A model generated the notes under the pieces. The model was given only the letters and a program-made list of their open reading frames with translations, made no database searches and was not told where the DNA came from. Made by a program: the position numbers and the translations under genes. From assembly GCF_019930585.1 (NCBI RefSeq), contig NZ_CP082839.1, positions 1,736,001 through 1,800,000 on the forward strand: a stretch of 64,000 nt of DNA, read 5' to 3'. Within the stretch, counting starts at the first letter, position 1; every line of letters starts with the position of its first letter. Source of the DNA: Sphingomonas nostoxanthinifaciens (GTDB taxonomy: Bacteria > Pseudomonadota > Alphaproteobacteria > Sphingomonadales > Sphingomonadaceae). Of this stretch, positions 8,615 to 18,600 are shown in pieces.

Positions 8615-9256
8615 ATGACCGATACCGTGCTCGATTTTGCCAGCCTGCTCTGTTCGCGGCTCTGCCACGATCTGCTGAGTCCGGTCGGGGCGATGAGCAA
8701 CGGGCTCGAGCTGCTGGTCGACGAGGACGATCCCAACATGCGCGCCCGCTGCATGGAGCTGCTGCAGGACAGCGCGCGCGCGGCGGCCGACCGGCTGAAA
8801 TTCTTCCGCCTCGCCTTCGGCGCTGCCGGCGGCTTCGGCGACGAGGTCGCGACCGCCGAGGTCAGGGACGTGCTGGCGGGGCTGGTGCGCGGCAATGCGC
8901 GCGTCGAGCTCGGCTGGATGGTCGAGCAGCCGATGATCGGCAAGTCCGCCGCCAAGGTACTGCTCAACCTCGCGATGGTGGCGTTCGATGCGCTGGTGCG
9001 CGGCGGCCGGCTGGATATCGGGGCCGAGGCGGGCGAGGTGGTGGTGCGCGCCGAAGGGCCACGGCTGGTGCTCGACGCCGAGATTCGCGGCGTGCTGTCG
9101 GGTGCGGGCGATCCGCAGACGATCAGTTCGCGCACGTCAGCGGCGTGGCTGGTGATGAAGCTGGCGCGCGACGCCGGTGGCCAGATCACGCTGTCGGACG
9201 ACGAGGCCGGCGTCCTGCTGCTCGGCGCCACGATGCCGGAGCACGTGGCAGGCTGA
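8615..9256 (+). CDS. chpT: Histidine phosphotransferase ChpT
   Basis: A 213-residue pseudo-histidine-kinase phosphotransferase. The dimerisation helix carries the phospho-accepting histidine at His18 in SRLCHDLLSPVGAMSNGLEL, followed by a degenerate ATPase-like domain without a proper ATP lid. In Caulobacter ChpT passes phosphate from the CckA kinase to CtrA and CpdR, controlling the cell cycle; in sphingomonads the same relay affects motility and polarity. This is a strong alphaproteobacterial marker. It stands alone, 70 bp after the JAMM gene on the same strand. Confidence 0.92.
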   Translation: MTDTVLDFASLLCSRLCHDLLSPVGAMSNGLELLVDEDDPNMRARCMELLQDSARAAADRLKFFRLAFGAAGGFGDEVATAEVRDVLAGLVRGNARVELGWMVEQPMIGKSAAKVLLNLAMVAFDALVRGGRLDIGAEAGEVVVRAEGPRLVLDAEIRGVLSGAGDPQTISSRTSAAWLVMKLARDAGGQITLSDDEAGVLLLGATMPEHVAG

Positions 9257-9339
9257 GCCCGGTGCGATGATCGGCTCCGATCGCTGGCGCGCGATCGGGG
9301 CCATCACTAATCCGGTTTCAGGATGCCCTGAACGAGCCC

Positions 9340-9549
9340 TTAGGCGCCCGTCGGACGCGCCTGCAACGTCCTCATGTCGTGCCGCTCGGCCTGCGTAAGC
9401 AACACCGCATGAGGAAAGCCGCTCGCTGCCAGCTTCAGGCCATAGGCCTTCGCAAAGGCGCGATGCGCCGCCCGTGCGCTGCGTGACGTCGATGCTTCGG
9501 CCATGTGGAGCGTATGTTGCTCGCGCCCGAGAATGTAGTTCAGGTCCAT
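9340..9549 (-). CDS. Small conserved hypothetical protein
   Basis: A 69-residue protein starting MDLNYILGREQHTLHMAEAS, with an alanine-rich helical centre (ARAAHRAFAKAYGLKL). Similar MDLNY(L/I)LxR-type small proteins are, as I recall, frequent in sphingomonads, without a known role. It follows another small minus-strand ORF at 9595 after 45 bp. It is soluble, with no cysteines and no signal peptide. Confidence 0.6.
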   Translation of the reverse strand: MDLNYILGREQHTLHMAEASTSRSARAAHRAFAKAYGLKLAASGFPHAVLLTQAERHDMRTLQARPTGA

Positions 9550-9594
9550 GTCGCGCTCCTCGATGGTCGCCGCCTCAGCCGCACGAAGCCGCCT

Positions 9595-9867
9595 TCATTG
9601 GCTGAGAGCCACTGCAAAGCCGCGATCCGGGTTTTCGCTCGGAGCCTCGATATGCTGCCCTTCCAAACGCGGCACGACATCCGAAACATCGCTCGCGTCG
9701 AGGCGTGACTTTTCGCGCCGCTCGCGGCCCTTGGCGGCGATCGCTTCCCTGTTCCAGGCGGCGGCAGCCCGTTCGGCAGCCTCACGAACGTTGGCCAACG
9801 TCGTATTCGCGGCACGTTCGCGCTGCGCGGTTTCCTGCGCGCGACACAGAGCAGATGGAAGATGCAT
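9595..9867 (-). CDS. Small conserved hypothetical protein, helical
   Basis: A 90-residue protein starting MHLPSALCRAQETAQRERAA. A highly charged, alanine-rich amphipathic helix (about residues 10-55) precedes an acidic tail. Proteins with the PSALCRAQE start recur in sphingomonads, to my recollection, always uncharacterised. It probably shares a transcript with the 69-residue ORF downstream. Confidence 0.6.
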   Translation of the reverse strand: MHLPSALCRAQETAQRERAANTTLANVREAAERAAAAWNREAIAAKGRERREKSRLDASDVSDVVPRLEGQHIEAPSENPDRGFAVALSQ

Positions 9868-9994
9868 CCCGTTTCCTTCAGCAAGCCTGGCGAGAGCATG
9901 ACGAGTCTCTCAGCCGCACCGTCGCCGGGAAAGGATGCGATAAGGCCTATATGGGGGCGCGGCGCAATAATACCATCGACGCGGCGCCCGAGCT

Positions 9995-11254
9995 TCACAT
10001 CGATTTGCCGGATATCGGCGTCACGTCCGCCGCACCCGTGCCGTAGAGCAAGGTCCAGCCCGGCGGCAGATAGTCGGTCGACATGTAATAATAGAGTGCG
10101 CACGTGCCGTGTTCGGTGCTGTCGCCCTTGACCAATCCGAACGCGACCGTGCCGAAGAAGACCGGGCCGCCGCTGTCGCCGCCCTTGCACTTGGGCCCAT
10201 CGACCGCGACCCATGTGGCGGGGCAGGGGCCTGCGCAGAGATCGCCCGGCGGCGCATATTCGGGGAAGCGTACCAGCGCGCAGCTATAGCCGGTGCGCTC
10301 GCCGCGATGGCACACGACGTCGCCGCTGCGCGTGCTCGCACGATTGCGCCAGCTCGTCAGCATCCGGGCGCGATCGTCCGCATCGGCGCGGAACAGCGGG
10401 GCGAGCGCGATGCCCGCGGAATGAATCTGCACGTCCTGATAGCGCGCGCCCCACGCGCCGAGCATAGTCAGCGGCGTCTGCGTGCCGTCGCGATCGACGA
10501 AGCTCAGCGTATCGGGGCAATGGGCGGCGGTGGCGAGCGCGGTCTGCGTGCCGTCGGTGACGACGAAGCCCGCGGTGCAGACGAAGCGGCGCGCTTCTTC
10601 GGCATCGTGGCCGACGACGCGGCCGCCGCCCTCGACCGACAGATCGGCATCGACGTCGCCCCACGTCTTCACCTCGACCGGCACGCCGGCGATCGCCTGC
10701 AGGCGCGCGGCGGTCACAGCCTCGTCGCCATCGCCGTCGAGGTCGCCCGGCCGCGTCAGCACGATCAGCGCGCCGGTGCGCGGATCGAGCCCCATGCCCG
10801 GCGGGTTCGGCATCGCCGCGCGGATATCGGCCTGGTGTCGCTCGATCGCGTCGAGCACCGCCGCGCGCGTGGCGAGCGCGCCGGTGCGAAGAAGGACCGG
10901 TGTGCCGAACGGCGCGGTCGCGATCTGGACGTCGTCGGCGGGCGCGCCGGTGACGACGATCAGGATGCGATAATCCGGGCGATGTTCGATGACGATGCCG
11001 GCAAGCCGATCGCGATAGGCGTCTGCGAGCCGGTCGGTCAGCGCCACGCTCGCCTGCTGCGCCTCCAGCCGACGGAGCGCCTCGTCGGGCGCCACGCCGA
11101 AGGTGCGGGCATATTCGGCGGCGTCGGCTTCCAGCGCTTCGGCAGCGGTTTCGATTCTAGTGGGCGCCTGCTGCGCCCGGACCGCAGTGGTCGGCACGAG
11201 GAGCAGCGCGAGGAGCAACAGGGCGTGCCGTGCCAGATGGATCGGGGTGGTCAT
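9995..11254 (-). CDS. Exported trypsin-like (S1) serine protease
   Basis: A 419-residue secreted protease precursor. The signal peptide covers about residues 1-28 (HALLLLALLLVPTTAVRAQ). A pro-region of roughly 180 residues resembles those of alpha-lytic protease and streptogrisins. The mature domain carries the catalytic His in TAAHC, a candidate Asp in the QDVQIHSAG segment and the catalytic Ser in CKGGDSGGPVFFG. Paired cysteines (VCTAGF/TAAHCP, GDLCAGPC, CKGG and GTCAL) fit S1 disulfides. The ATG at 11254 begins MTTPIHLARH; the frame is open further upstream into the uxaA region, but that part is out of frame with uxaA and is shadow. Confidence 0.85.
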   Translation of the reverse strand: MTTPIHLARHALLLLALLLVPTTAVRAQQAPTRIETAAEALEADAAEYARTFGVAPDEALRRLEAQQASVALTDRLADAYRDRLAGIVIEHRPDYRILIVVTGAPADDVQIATAPFGTPVLLRTGALATRAAVLDAIERHQADIRAAMPNPPGMGLDPRTGALIVLTRPGDLDGDGDEAVTAARLQAIAGVPVEVKTWGDVDADLSVEGGGRVVGHDAEEARRFVCTAGFVVTDGTQTALATAAHCPDTLSFVDRDGTQTPLTMLGAWGARYQDVQIHSAGIALAPLFRADADDRARMLTSWRNRASTRSGDVVCHRGERTGYSCALVRFPEYAPPGDLCAGPCPATWVAVDGPKCKGGDSGGPVFFGTVAFGLVKGDSTEHGTCALYYYMSTDYLPPGWTLLYGTGAADVTPISGKSM

Positions 11255-11298
11255 CGTGGAGCCGAACGCGTGGAACGCCGCCGGTTGCCCGCCGAGCG

Positions 11299-12810
11299 CT
11301 ACAGCGTAACGCCGCGCTTCCAGATCGCGATCTCGCGCTCCTCGTTGACCTCGTTGCGCGCGGGCTCGCCCGAGGCGATCTCGCAGATCCGGTCGAGCAA
11401 GGCCGCGGTGGTGGCGTCGAGCCCGTCGTCGAGCACGCTGCCGGCATCGAAATCGATCCAGCCGGGCTTGCGCTCGGCCAGCGCATGGTTGGTGGCGAGC
11501 TTCATCGTCGGCACCGGGCTTCCGAGCGGCGTGCCGCGCCCGGTCGAGAACAGGGTCAGCGTCGCGCCGGCGGCGGCGAGCGCGGTGATCGAGACGGCGT
11601 CGTTGCCCGGCGCCTCCAGCACCGTGAGACCCGTGCGACGCAGCCGCTCGCCATAGAGCAATACGTCGGCGACCGCCGCATGGCCGCCCTTCTGCACCGC
11701 GCCGAGCGACTTCTCCTCCAGCGTGGTGATGCCGCCGGCGACGTTGCCGGGGCTGGGATTTTCCGAGATCGGCTCGCCATGATCGAGGAAATAGCGCTTG
11801 AAGCCGTTGACGAGCGCCACCAGCCGATCGAACACCGCCTCGTCGGTCGCGCGCGCCATCAGCAGCCGCTCGGCGCCGAACATTTCGGGGATCTCGGTCA
11901 GCAAAGCCGCGCCGCCTGCATCGACGACCGCATCCGCCGCGCGCCCGATCAGCGGATTGGCGGTGATCCCGCTCAGCCCGTCCGATCCGCCGCATTTCAG
12001 GCCGAGACGCAGCGCGCCGAGCCCGACCTGTTCGCGTCGGTCGGCGGCGGCGATCTCCGCCAGCGCATCCAGCGCGCGCGCGGCCTCTTCGTCCTCGTCG
12101 AGGCTCATCTGCGCGCCGAGCGTGCGGACGCGGTCGCGGCGCTCGGGCGGCAGGCGTTCGAGCAGCGGCGCGAGCTGGTTCTCCTCACAGCCGAGCCCGA
12201 GCAGCAGCACGCCGCCGGCATTGGGATGGCAGGCGAGCGAGGCGAGGATCGCGGCGGTCTTGTCGAGATCGTCCCCCAGCTGCGAGCAGCCGAACGGGTG
12301 CGCCAGTGCGAGCACGCCGTCGACGCTGCCGCCCAGCCGCCGCGCGGCATCGGCGGCGACGCGCTGGGCGGTGCGCGCGACGCAGCCCACGGTCGGGATG
12401 ACCCACAATTGGTTGCGCGTGCCGACCGTCCCGTCGGCACGGCGATAGCCGGCGAAGCCACGCGCGCCGGCGGCGAGCGACGGCGCGGCGACAGCGGCCG
12501 GGGTGTAGCGATAGGGTTCCTCGCCGCTGAGCTTGGTCGCGAGATTGTGGCTGTGGACGTGATCGCCCGGCGCGATTGCGGCGGTGGCGCGCCCGATCGG
12601 CCAGCCATAGCGGCGCACGTCGTCGCCGGCGGCGACCGGCACCAGCGCGATCTTGTGCCCGCGCGGGATATCGACCGCAGCGACAACGCTCTGGCCGCCG
12701 GCCTTCAGCGTCTCGCCGGCTGTGATCGCGCGCAGCGTCACGGCGACGTGATCGCCCGGCGCGACCTGCACCAATGCGGGGATCCGCTCGATAAGCTCTG
12801 TCGACTCCAT
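11299..12810 (-). CDS. uxaA: Altronate dehydratase
   Basis: A 503-residue enzyme converting D-altronate to 2-dehydro-3-deoxy-D-gluconate in galacturonate catabolism. The N-terminal SAF domain (about residues 15-95) includes GDHVHSHN. The large C-terminal domain carries GTRNQLWVIPTVGCVARTAQ, HPFGCSQLGDDL, LGLGCEENQL and KCGGSDGLSGITANP, with the conserved cysteines expected of this iron-dependent family. The start is ATG at 12810 (MESTELIERIPALVQ). It is downstream of the lacI-family gene on the same strand, with a perfect 14-bp palindrome 19 bp before its start, so it probably has its own regulated promoter. Confidence 0.94.
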   Translation of the reverse strand: MESTELIERIPALVQVAPGDHVAVTLRAITAGETLKAGGQSVVAAVDIPRGHKIALVPVAAGDDVRRYGWPIGRATAAIAPGDHVHSHNLATKLSGEEPYRYTPAAVAAPSLAAGARGFAGYRRADGTVGTRNQLWVIPTVGCVARTAQRVAADAARRLGGSVDGVLALAHPFGCSQLGDDLDKTAAILASLACHPNAGGVLLLGLGCEENQLAPLLERLPPERRDRVRTLGAQMSLDEDEEAARALDALAEIAAADRREQVGLGALRLGLKCGGSDGLSGITANPLIGRAADAVVDAGGAALLTEIPEMFGAERLLMARATDEAVFDRLVALVNGFKRYFLDHGEPISENPSPGNVAGGITTLEEKSLGAVQKGGHAAVADVLLYGERLRRTGLTVLEAPGNDAVSITALAAAGATLTLFSTGRGTPLGSPVPTMKLATNHALAERKPGWIDFDAGSVLDDGLDATTAALLDRICEIASGEPARNEVNEEREIAIWKRGVTL

Positions 12811-12828
12811 GCGCGCAGCTATCATCGT

Positions 12829-12842
12829 TGCCAGCGCTGGCA
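12829..12842. promoter_or_regulatory. LacI-type operator upstream of uxaA
   Basis: TGCCAGCGCTGGCA, a perfect 14-bp palindrome with the central CG typical of LacI-family operators. It lies between the regulator gene and uxaA. The same motif recurs at 13950 and 23109. Confidence 0.8.
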
Positions 12843-12863
12843 CAAGCCGGGCCTGGTCCGTGC

Positions 12864-13904
12864 TCAGGCGGGCGGAGGTGCGGTCGACTGACGCTCGACC
12901 AGCGCCAGCGGCACGTCGAGATCGGGCAGGCGCGACGCCTCGCCCTCGGCCAGCGCGATCACGCGGCGGGCGGCCTCGCGCGCGATATCGCGCAACGGGC
13001 GGCGGATCGTGGTGAGCGAGGGCGAGAGCATCGACGCCAGATCGACGTCGTCGAAGCCGGTGACCGACAGCGCGCCGGGCACGTCGATGCCGCGTTCGCG
13101 TGCCACCTTCAGCACCGCTGCCGCCATGATGTCGTTGCTGGCGAAGATCGCGGTCGGCCGGTTTGGCAGCGCGAGCAGATGCTCGGCTGCAACCAGTCCG
13201 GAATCGAAGCCGTAGTCGCCCTCGACCACATAACCGCGCGGCAAAGCGATGCCGGCGCGATCGAGCGCGGTGCGGAAACCCTGCTCGCGCTCGGTCGCCG
13301 AATGGAAGCGAAGCGGGCCGGTGATCATCGCGATGCGGCGATGGCCGAGCGCGATCAGGTGATCCGCCACCGTCGTCGCGGCGATGCGCTCGCCGCCGAC
13401 GAGCATCGCCGGATAGCCGGGGATACGGACCGAGGCGAGGCCGACCGCCGGCACGCCCAGCCGGCCGAGCAGATGCGGCACCTCCGGCAGCTCGGACACC
13501 GGCGAGAGCAGGACCAGCCCGTCGACGTGCGTGCGTCGCACGAAATCCTCGAGATTGTCCGACAGGCGCGGGTCGGCGACCGAGACCGGATGGACGAGCA
13601 ATTCATAGCCGGCCTCCGAGCAGATCTCGACGATGCCGTGCTGCAGGCGGCCGATGACATGATCGTTCTGGTCGCCCTGCACCACGCCGAGCAGGAACGA
13701 ACGCCGCGCCGCGAGCCCGCGCGCGCGCATGCTGGGGCGGAAGCCGAGGTCGGCGATCGCACGCTCGATCGTGGCGCGCGTCGTCTCGCCCACCTTGGGC
13801 GATTTGTTGAGGACGCGGCTGACGGTGCGCACCGACACGTCGGCGACGCGCGCCACGTCGGCGATGGTTGCGGCGCGGGCCAGATCGGGGCTGTGGTTCC
13901 TCAC
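12864..13904 (-). CDS. LacI-family transcriptional regulator
   Basis: A 346-residue repressor. The helix-turn-helix and hinge are TIADVARVADVSVRTVSRVL, followed by the periplasmic-binding-protein-like effector domain (about residues 65-340) with NDIMAAAVLKVARERGIDVP and SVTGFDDVDLASMLSPSLTT. I chose GTG at 13904 because AAGGA stands about eight bases upstream and the protein then begins as in relatives; the upstream GTG/ATG frame to 13973 would run through the operator at 13950. The effector is probably a uronate or hexonate, judging from neighbours uxaA, uxaC and GH28. It is divergent from GH28, which suggests shared control and autoregulation. Confidence 0.9.
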   Translation of the reverse strand: MRNHSPDLARAATIADVARVADVSVRTVSRVLNKSPKVGETTRATIERAIADLGFRPSMRARGLAARRSFLLGVVQGDQNDHVIGRLQHGIVEICSEAGYELLVHPVSVADPRLSDNLEDFVRRTHVDGLVLLSPVSELPEVPHLLGRLGVPAVGLASVRIPGYPAMLVGGERIAATTVADHLIALGHRRIAMITGPLRFHSATEREQGFRTALDRAGIALPRGYVVEGDYGFDSGLVAAEHLLALPNRPTAIFASNDIMAAAVLKVARERGIDVPGALSVTGFDDVDLASMLSPSLTTIRRPLRDIAREAARRVIALAEGEASRLPDLDVPLALVERQSTAPPPA

Positions 13905-13949
13905 CCGATCCTTGTCGCGGCGTTCCGCAACCGGCGCAAGGGCCGTTTG

Positions 13950-13963
13950 TGCCAGCGATGGCA
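13950..13963. promoter_or_regulatory. LacI-type operator between regulator and GH28 gene
   Basis: TGCCAGCGATGGCA, differing from the perfect palindrome by one base. It sits 45 bp upstream of the regulator start and 66 bp upstream of the polygalacturonase start, so it can serve both divergent promoters. Confidence 0.8.
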
Positions 13964-14029
13964 TAGGCCGCATATTCGGCTTTACAGCATGACCGCCTTC
14001 TGGTCCTGAAGCGAAAAGGGAGAGGCTGG

Positions 14030-15598
14030 ATGGCGGTCGGGCGGCGCGCGGTGATTGCGGGTGGGTTGGGCCTGCTGGCGGAGCGCGCGCTGGGTGCGCC
14101 GATGCCTGCAGGAGCGGCGCCCGGTTGGTTCGACGTCCGCCATTATGGTGCGACCGGCGACGGTACGACGATCGACACGCTGGCGATCAACCGCGCGATC
14201 GAGGCGGCGGCCGCGGCGGGCGGCGGCACCGTCCTGTTCCCGCCCGGAACCTATGCCTGCTACACCATCCGCCTGAAGAGCCGGGTCGAACTGCATCTCG
14301 ACGTCGCGGCGACGATTCTTGCCGCGCCGGCGCCCACGGGTGGCGGCGCAGGCTATGATCTGGCCGAGCCGCAAGATCCGGCGATCGCGCCGTTCCAGGA
14401 TTTCGGCCACAATCACTGGCGCAACAGCCTGATCTGGGGCGAGGGGCTGCACGACATCGCCATCACCGGCGCGGGCCTGATCTGGGGCAAGGGGCTGGGG
14501 CGCGGCGACGGACGCGACGGCTATCTGTCCGATCCGATCGGGCCCGGCACCGCGAACAAGGCGATCGCGCTCAAGAATTGCCACAACGTGCTGCTGCGCG
14601 ATCTGAAGATGCTGGCGTGCGGCTGGTTCGCGGTGCTGGCGACCGGGGTCGACAATCTCACGATCGACAATCTGCTGGTGGATACCACGCGCGACGGCAT
14701 GGATATCGATTGCTGCCGCAACGTGCGCATCACCAACTGCACAATCAATTCGCCATGGGACGACGGCATCTGCCCCAAGAGCAGCTATGCGCTCGGCTAT
14801 CCGCGCACGACCGAGAATGTCACGATCGCCAATTGCTTCGTCACCGGCAATTACGAGCTGGGTTCGGTGCTCGACGGCAGCTGGCGCAAGATGCCGCCCA
14901 GCTTCGCGCCGACCGTGCACGGGCGGATCAAGTTCGGCACCGAATCCAATGGCGGCTTTCGCAACATCACGATCACCAATTGCGTGTTCGATGACAGCCA
15001 GGGCCTCGCGCTGGAAAGCGTCGACGGCGCGCTGTGCGAGGACGTGACGGTGTCGAACATCACGATGCGCGGCAGCTTCAGCTCGCCTCTGTTCCTGCGG
15101 CTTGGGCGGCGGATGCGCGGGCCGGTGGGGCGGCCGATCGGGACGATGCGGCGCATCCTCATCAGCAACGTCACCAGCTCGGGCGCGGGGCTGCTGCCGT
15201 CGATCATCGCCGGCGTGCCAGGCCATCCGATAGAGGACGTGCAGATCAGCGACTGCTATTTTCATCAGCGCGGCGGCGCGCCTGCCGCGATGGCGCGGGC
15301 CGTGCCGCCGCCGGCGGAACTCGCTTATCCGGAGCCGACGATGTTCGGCGATCTGCCCGCCACCGGGCTGTTCGTGCGCGACGCGCGCAACGTCGTTGTC
15401 AGCAATGTCGAGGTGGCGGTCGCCGCGCCCGATCCGCGCCCGGCCTTCCGGCTGGAGAGCGTCGACGGTGCCGATTTTTTCCGGGTGCGCGCGCCGTCGG
15501 GTCCGGTGTTCGCGCTGGATCGGGTGCGCGACTTCCGCAGCACGGGCGGCGCGATGCCGGACCGGCGGATCAATGGCTTGGTATCGCGTATCTTCTAA
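14030..15598 (+). CDS. GH28 polygalacturonase-type glycoside hydrolase
   Basis: A 522-residue exported pectinase. The N terminus GRRAVIAGGLGLLAERALGA looks like a Tat signal (twin Arg), ending near residue 23. A right-handed beta-helix domain opens with FDVRHYGATGDGTTIDTLAI and VLFPPGTYACYTI. The GH28 active site is visible as TTRDGMDIDCCRNVRITNC and INSPWDDGICPKSS (catalytic aspartates), followed by the IKFGTESNGGFRNITITNC block. Members hydrolyse galacturonan, rhamnogalacturonan or xylogalacturonan; which one is not clear. GGGAGAGG precedes the ATG. It is divergent from the LacI gene, with the operator between, and feeds the UxaC/UxaA pathway. Confidence 0.93.
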   Translation: MAVGRRAVIAGGLGLLAERALGAPMPAGAAPGWFDVRHYGATGDGTTIDTLAINRAIEAAAAAGGGTVLFPPGTYACYTIRLKSRVELHLDVAATILAAPAPTGGGAGYDLAEPQDPAIAPFQDFGHNHWRNSLIWGEGLHDIAITGAGLIWGKGLGRGDGRDGYLSDPIGPGTANKAIALKNCHNVLLRDLKMLACGWFAVLATGVDNLTIDNLLVDTTRDGMDIDCCRNVRITNCTINSPWDDGICPKSSYALGYPRTTENVTIANCFVTGNYELGSVLDGSWRKMPPSFAPTVHGRIKFGTESNGGFRNITITNCVFDDSQGLALESVDGALCEDVTVSNITMRGSFSSPLFLRLGRRMRGPVGRPIGTMRRILISNVTSSGAGLLPSIIAGVPGHPIEDVQISDCYFHQRGGAPAAMARAVPPPAELAYPEPTMFGDLPATGLFVRDARNVVVSNVEVAVAAPDPRPAFRLESVDGADFFRVRAPSGPVFALDRVRDFRSTGGAMPDRRINGLVSRIF

Positions 15599-15599
15599 G

Positions 15600-15635
15600 A
15601 AAAAAAACGGCGCGGCCCCGGCAAAAAGCCGCGCC
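15600..15635 (-). terminator. Rho-independent terminator for the TonB receptor gene
   Basis: Perfect 8-bp stem GGCGCGGC/GCCGCGCC (15609-15616 with 15628-15635), followed on the minus strand by eight T (A run at 15600-15607). It ends the leftward transcript of the receptor gene whose stop is at 15645. Confidence 0.85.
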
Positions 15636-15644
15636 AGGTGGGAC

Positions 15645-18600
15645 TCAGAATTTCGCGGTGACGCCGAAGAAGAAGGTGCGGCCGCCGATATCGTAGGTGG
15701 CGGCGAAGGTGTTGTCCGACGGCGCTGCCGAACCGACGATCGGCGGATCGCGATCGGCGATGTTGTTCACGCCCGCCGTCAGCTGCAGCGACCTGGTGAT
15801 GTCGATCGCGGTCGAGAGATCGAAATAATGCTGCGTGGGAATGGTCGGGTTGGTGAGCGATGCCTTGTCGGGCACCGTGCCGCCCGAGCGCAACGGCAGG
15901 ATGTAGGTGTCGACCGTCACCGCGCCGATGAAGCGATGGCGCAGGCTCAGCGCCAGCGGGCCCGATTTCCAGGTGAAGCGCGTCGTTCCCTTCCACTCGG
16001 GGATCGGCTGGCCGCAGGTCTGGCCGTACGAGCCGACGCATTCGTTGCTGGTCGGCAGCGCGGCCACCGGCACGCTGGTGAAGGCGCGCGTCCAAGTGAT
16101 GTCGGTGCCGATCTCGAAGCGGCTGCCGGCATCGCCCAGGCCCCAGGCGGTGCGGAAATTGTAGCTGCCCTCGAAATCCACGCCCGACGTCTTGAGCGCG
16201 CCGGTATTGGCGTTGGTGGCGGTGATGTAGCCCGGCGCGGCGATCTGCCCGGTCAGCGGATCGCGCGTGATCGCGCGGCAGAACGGGCTGCTCGCGCTCT
16301 GGACGACGTTGTAGCAGAGGTTGAGCACGTTCTGCGGGCTGCCGCCCAGCGGCGCGATCGCGCCCTTCAGGTCGATGTTGAAATAGTCGGCGCTGAAGGC
16401 GAAACCGCGCAGGAAGCTGGGGGTCAGCACCAGGCCGCCGGTATAGGTGTTCGACTTTTCCGGGCCGATGTTCGGATTGCCGCCGCCCACCGCGAAGATG
16501 AACTGGTTGGGCTGCACTTCGGAGGTGAAGATCAGGTTCGCCGGCACGCCGGTCGCGGCGCAGACGGCGCGCACCGCCGAGGTCTGCTGCGAGGTCGGCT
16601 GGCGGCTGGAGCAGGGATCGGTCAGCGTCGGGCCGGTGGTGGTGTTGCCGCCGAACAGCTCGCCCACATTAGGTGCGCGGATCGAGCGCTGATACTGGCC
16701 GCGGAAGGTGATGTCGCGCACCGGCGCATATTCGACGCCGCCCGAATAGGTCCACACGCCGCCGACGCCTGACAGATCGTAATTGGAATAACGGAACGCG
16801 CCGTTGACGTTGAGCCGCTCGAACATCGGGCGGTGCGCGAGGATCGGCACGCGCACTTCGCCGAACACTTCGCGGGCGGTCTCGTGGCCTGAGGTGGGCA
16901 GCGATGCGTTGAAGCCGGACAGGTCGCCCGACGCCAGCCGCGCATCGGGCGCGAAGCTGGCGGCCGAGCGGCGCCACTCGACGCCCGCATTGAAGTCGAC
17001 CGGGCCGGCGGGAAGCTGGAACAGCTCGCCAGTGATGTTGCCCGCGGCGACCTGCTGGGTCGAGGTGGTGACGTTGCGCGTGCGCGCATCGATCGCGGCC
17101 GCACCCGCTGCGCTGATGTTCGCGCCGAAGATGTTGAGCAGCGGCGCGGCGCCATTCTGCGACAGGATGCCGTTCTGAAACGCGCTGAGCGAGACCGCGC
17201 CGTCGGCGGTGTCGGTCTGCACCGTGCGCGCATAGCTGTAATAGACGTCGTAGCGCAGGTTGGAGAGGAAATGATCGGACACGCTGCCGATGCGGCCGCG
17301 CAGGCCGGCCGCGCCGCGATAGGTCATGATGTCGGACAGGTTGGTGCGCAGGCCGATCTCGTTCACGCGCCGGTTGATGTTGAGCACCGCCAGCCCGTCA
17401 TTGGGCGTGGTCGAGACCGTGCTGGTGCCGTTGGTGACGGTGGTGGTGCCGGTTTCGCGCGCATCCAGCGCGCGCAGCACGGCCTGCAGCTGCGGCGAGA
17501 GATAGGGATTGTTGGTATTGACCAGGAAGTTGCCGCTGACGCCGGTCGACGGCAATTGCGCGCGCACCTGGTTGTTGCCGATCGTGCCCTCGACATACAG
17601 CGTCGCGGCATCGGAGAAATCGTAATGCGCGAAGACGTTGCCGAGCAGGCGGCGCTGCGGCACGATCATATAGGCCTGCGGGCCGAGATCGTAATCGTCG
17701 CCCGGCGTGACGGCGGGCCGCGCCGTCGTGCCGGCATCGTTGAAGGTGAAGCCGCGCGACGTGATCCCGCCGAGCCCGGCATTGGTCAACGCCGCGTTGA
17801 GCGCCGCGGTCGAGGTGGACGAGCCGACGGTCGGGATGTTGGCGATGCGGCCGTCGGGGGTGGTGCCGCTGCCGCTGAAGATCAGGCCGGGGCGCCCGCC
17901 CGCGCCGAGGCAGGTCGAGCCCGACGGAATGGCGAGCGGCGTGCCGGCGCGGCTGCGGCTCCACGAGCTGGAGGTGACGCAGCCATCGGCGAGCGACGGT
18001 GTCGCCCAGCCGCCGCGTTCGCCGCGTGTATAGCCGCCACGGTTGAGATAATCGAAGGAGAGGGTGATGTTGCCGCGGCCGCCGTCGAAATTGCGGCCGG
18101 CGGTGACGTCGACGGTGTAGTTCGGGGTTCCGGTATGCTGGTCGACATTATTCTGCGCATCGACCTCCAGCCCCTGGAAATCGTCGCGCATGATGAAGTT
18201 GACCACGCCCGAGATCGCGTCCGAGCCGTAGACGGCCGACGAGCCGCCGGTCACCACCTCGGTCCGCTTGATAAGCGCCGACGGGATGGCATTGACGTCG
18301 GTGGTCTGCTGCGGGCCGGAAATGGCGAAGCGGCGTCCGTTGACCAGCACGAGGTTACGCTGGTCGCCGAAGCCGCGCAGGTTCAGCGTCGCCACGCCGG
18401 CGGGCACGGTGTTCGCAGTCGGGCCGCTGAGCTGCGAGCCGACGAATTGCGGCGAGCTGCCGAGCAATGTCTCGATATTCTGCGTGCCGGACAGCTTGAC
18501 GTCCTGCTGGTCGACCACCGTCACTGGCGTCGGTGCCTCGAACCCGCGCGAGGTGAGGCGCGAGCCCGTGACGACGATGTCGGCGGCAGGCGCGGTGGCT

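Noticed and set aside
9995..11995. Single 666-residue protein joining the uxaA region to the serine protease
   Set aside because: The upstream part is out of frame with uxaA and lacks motifs; the signal peptide at the internal ATG 11254 marks the true protease start.
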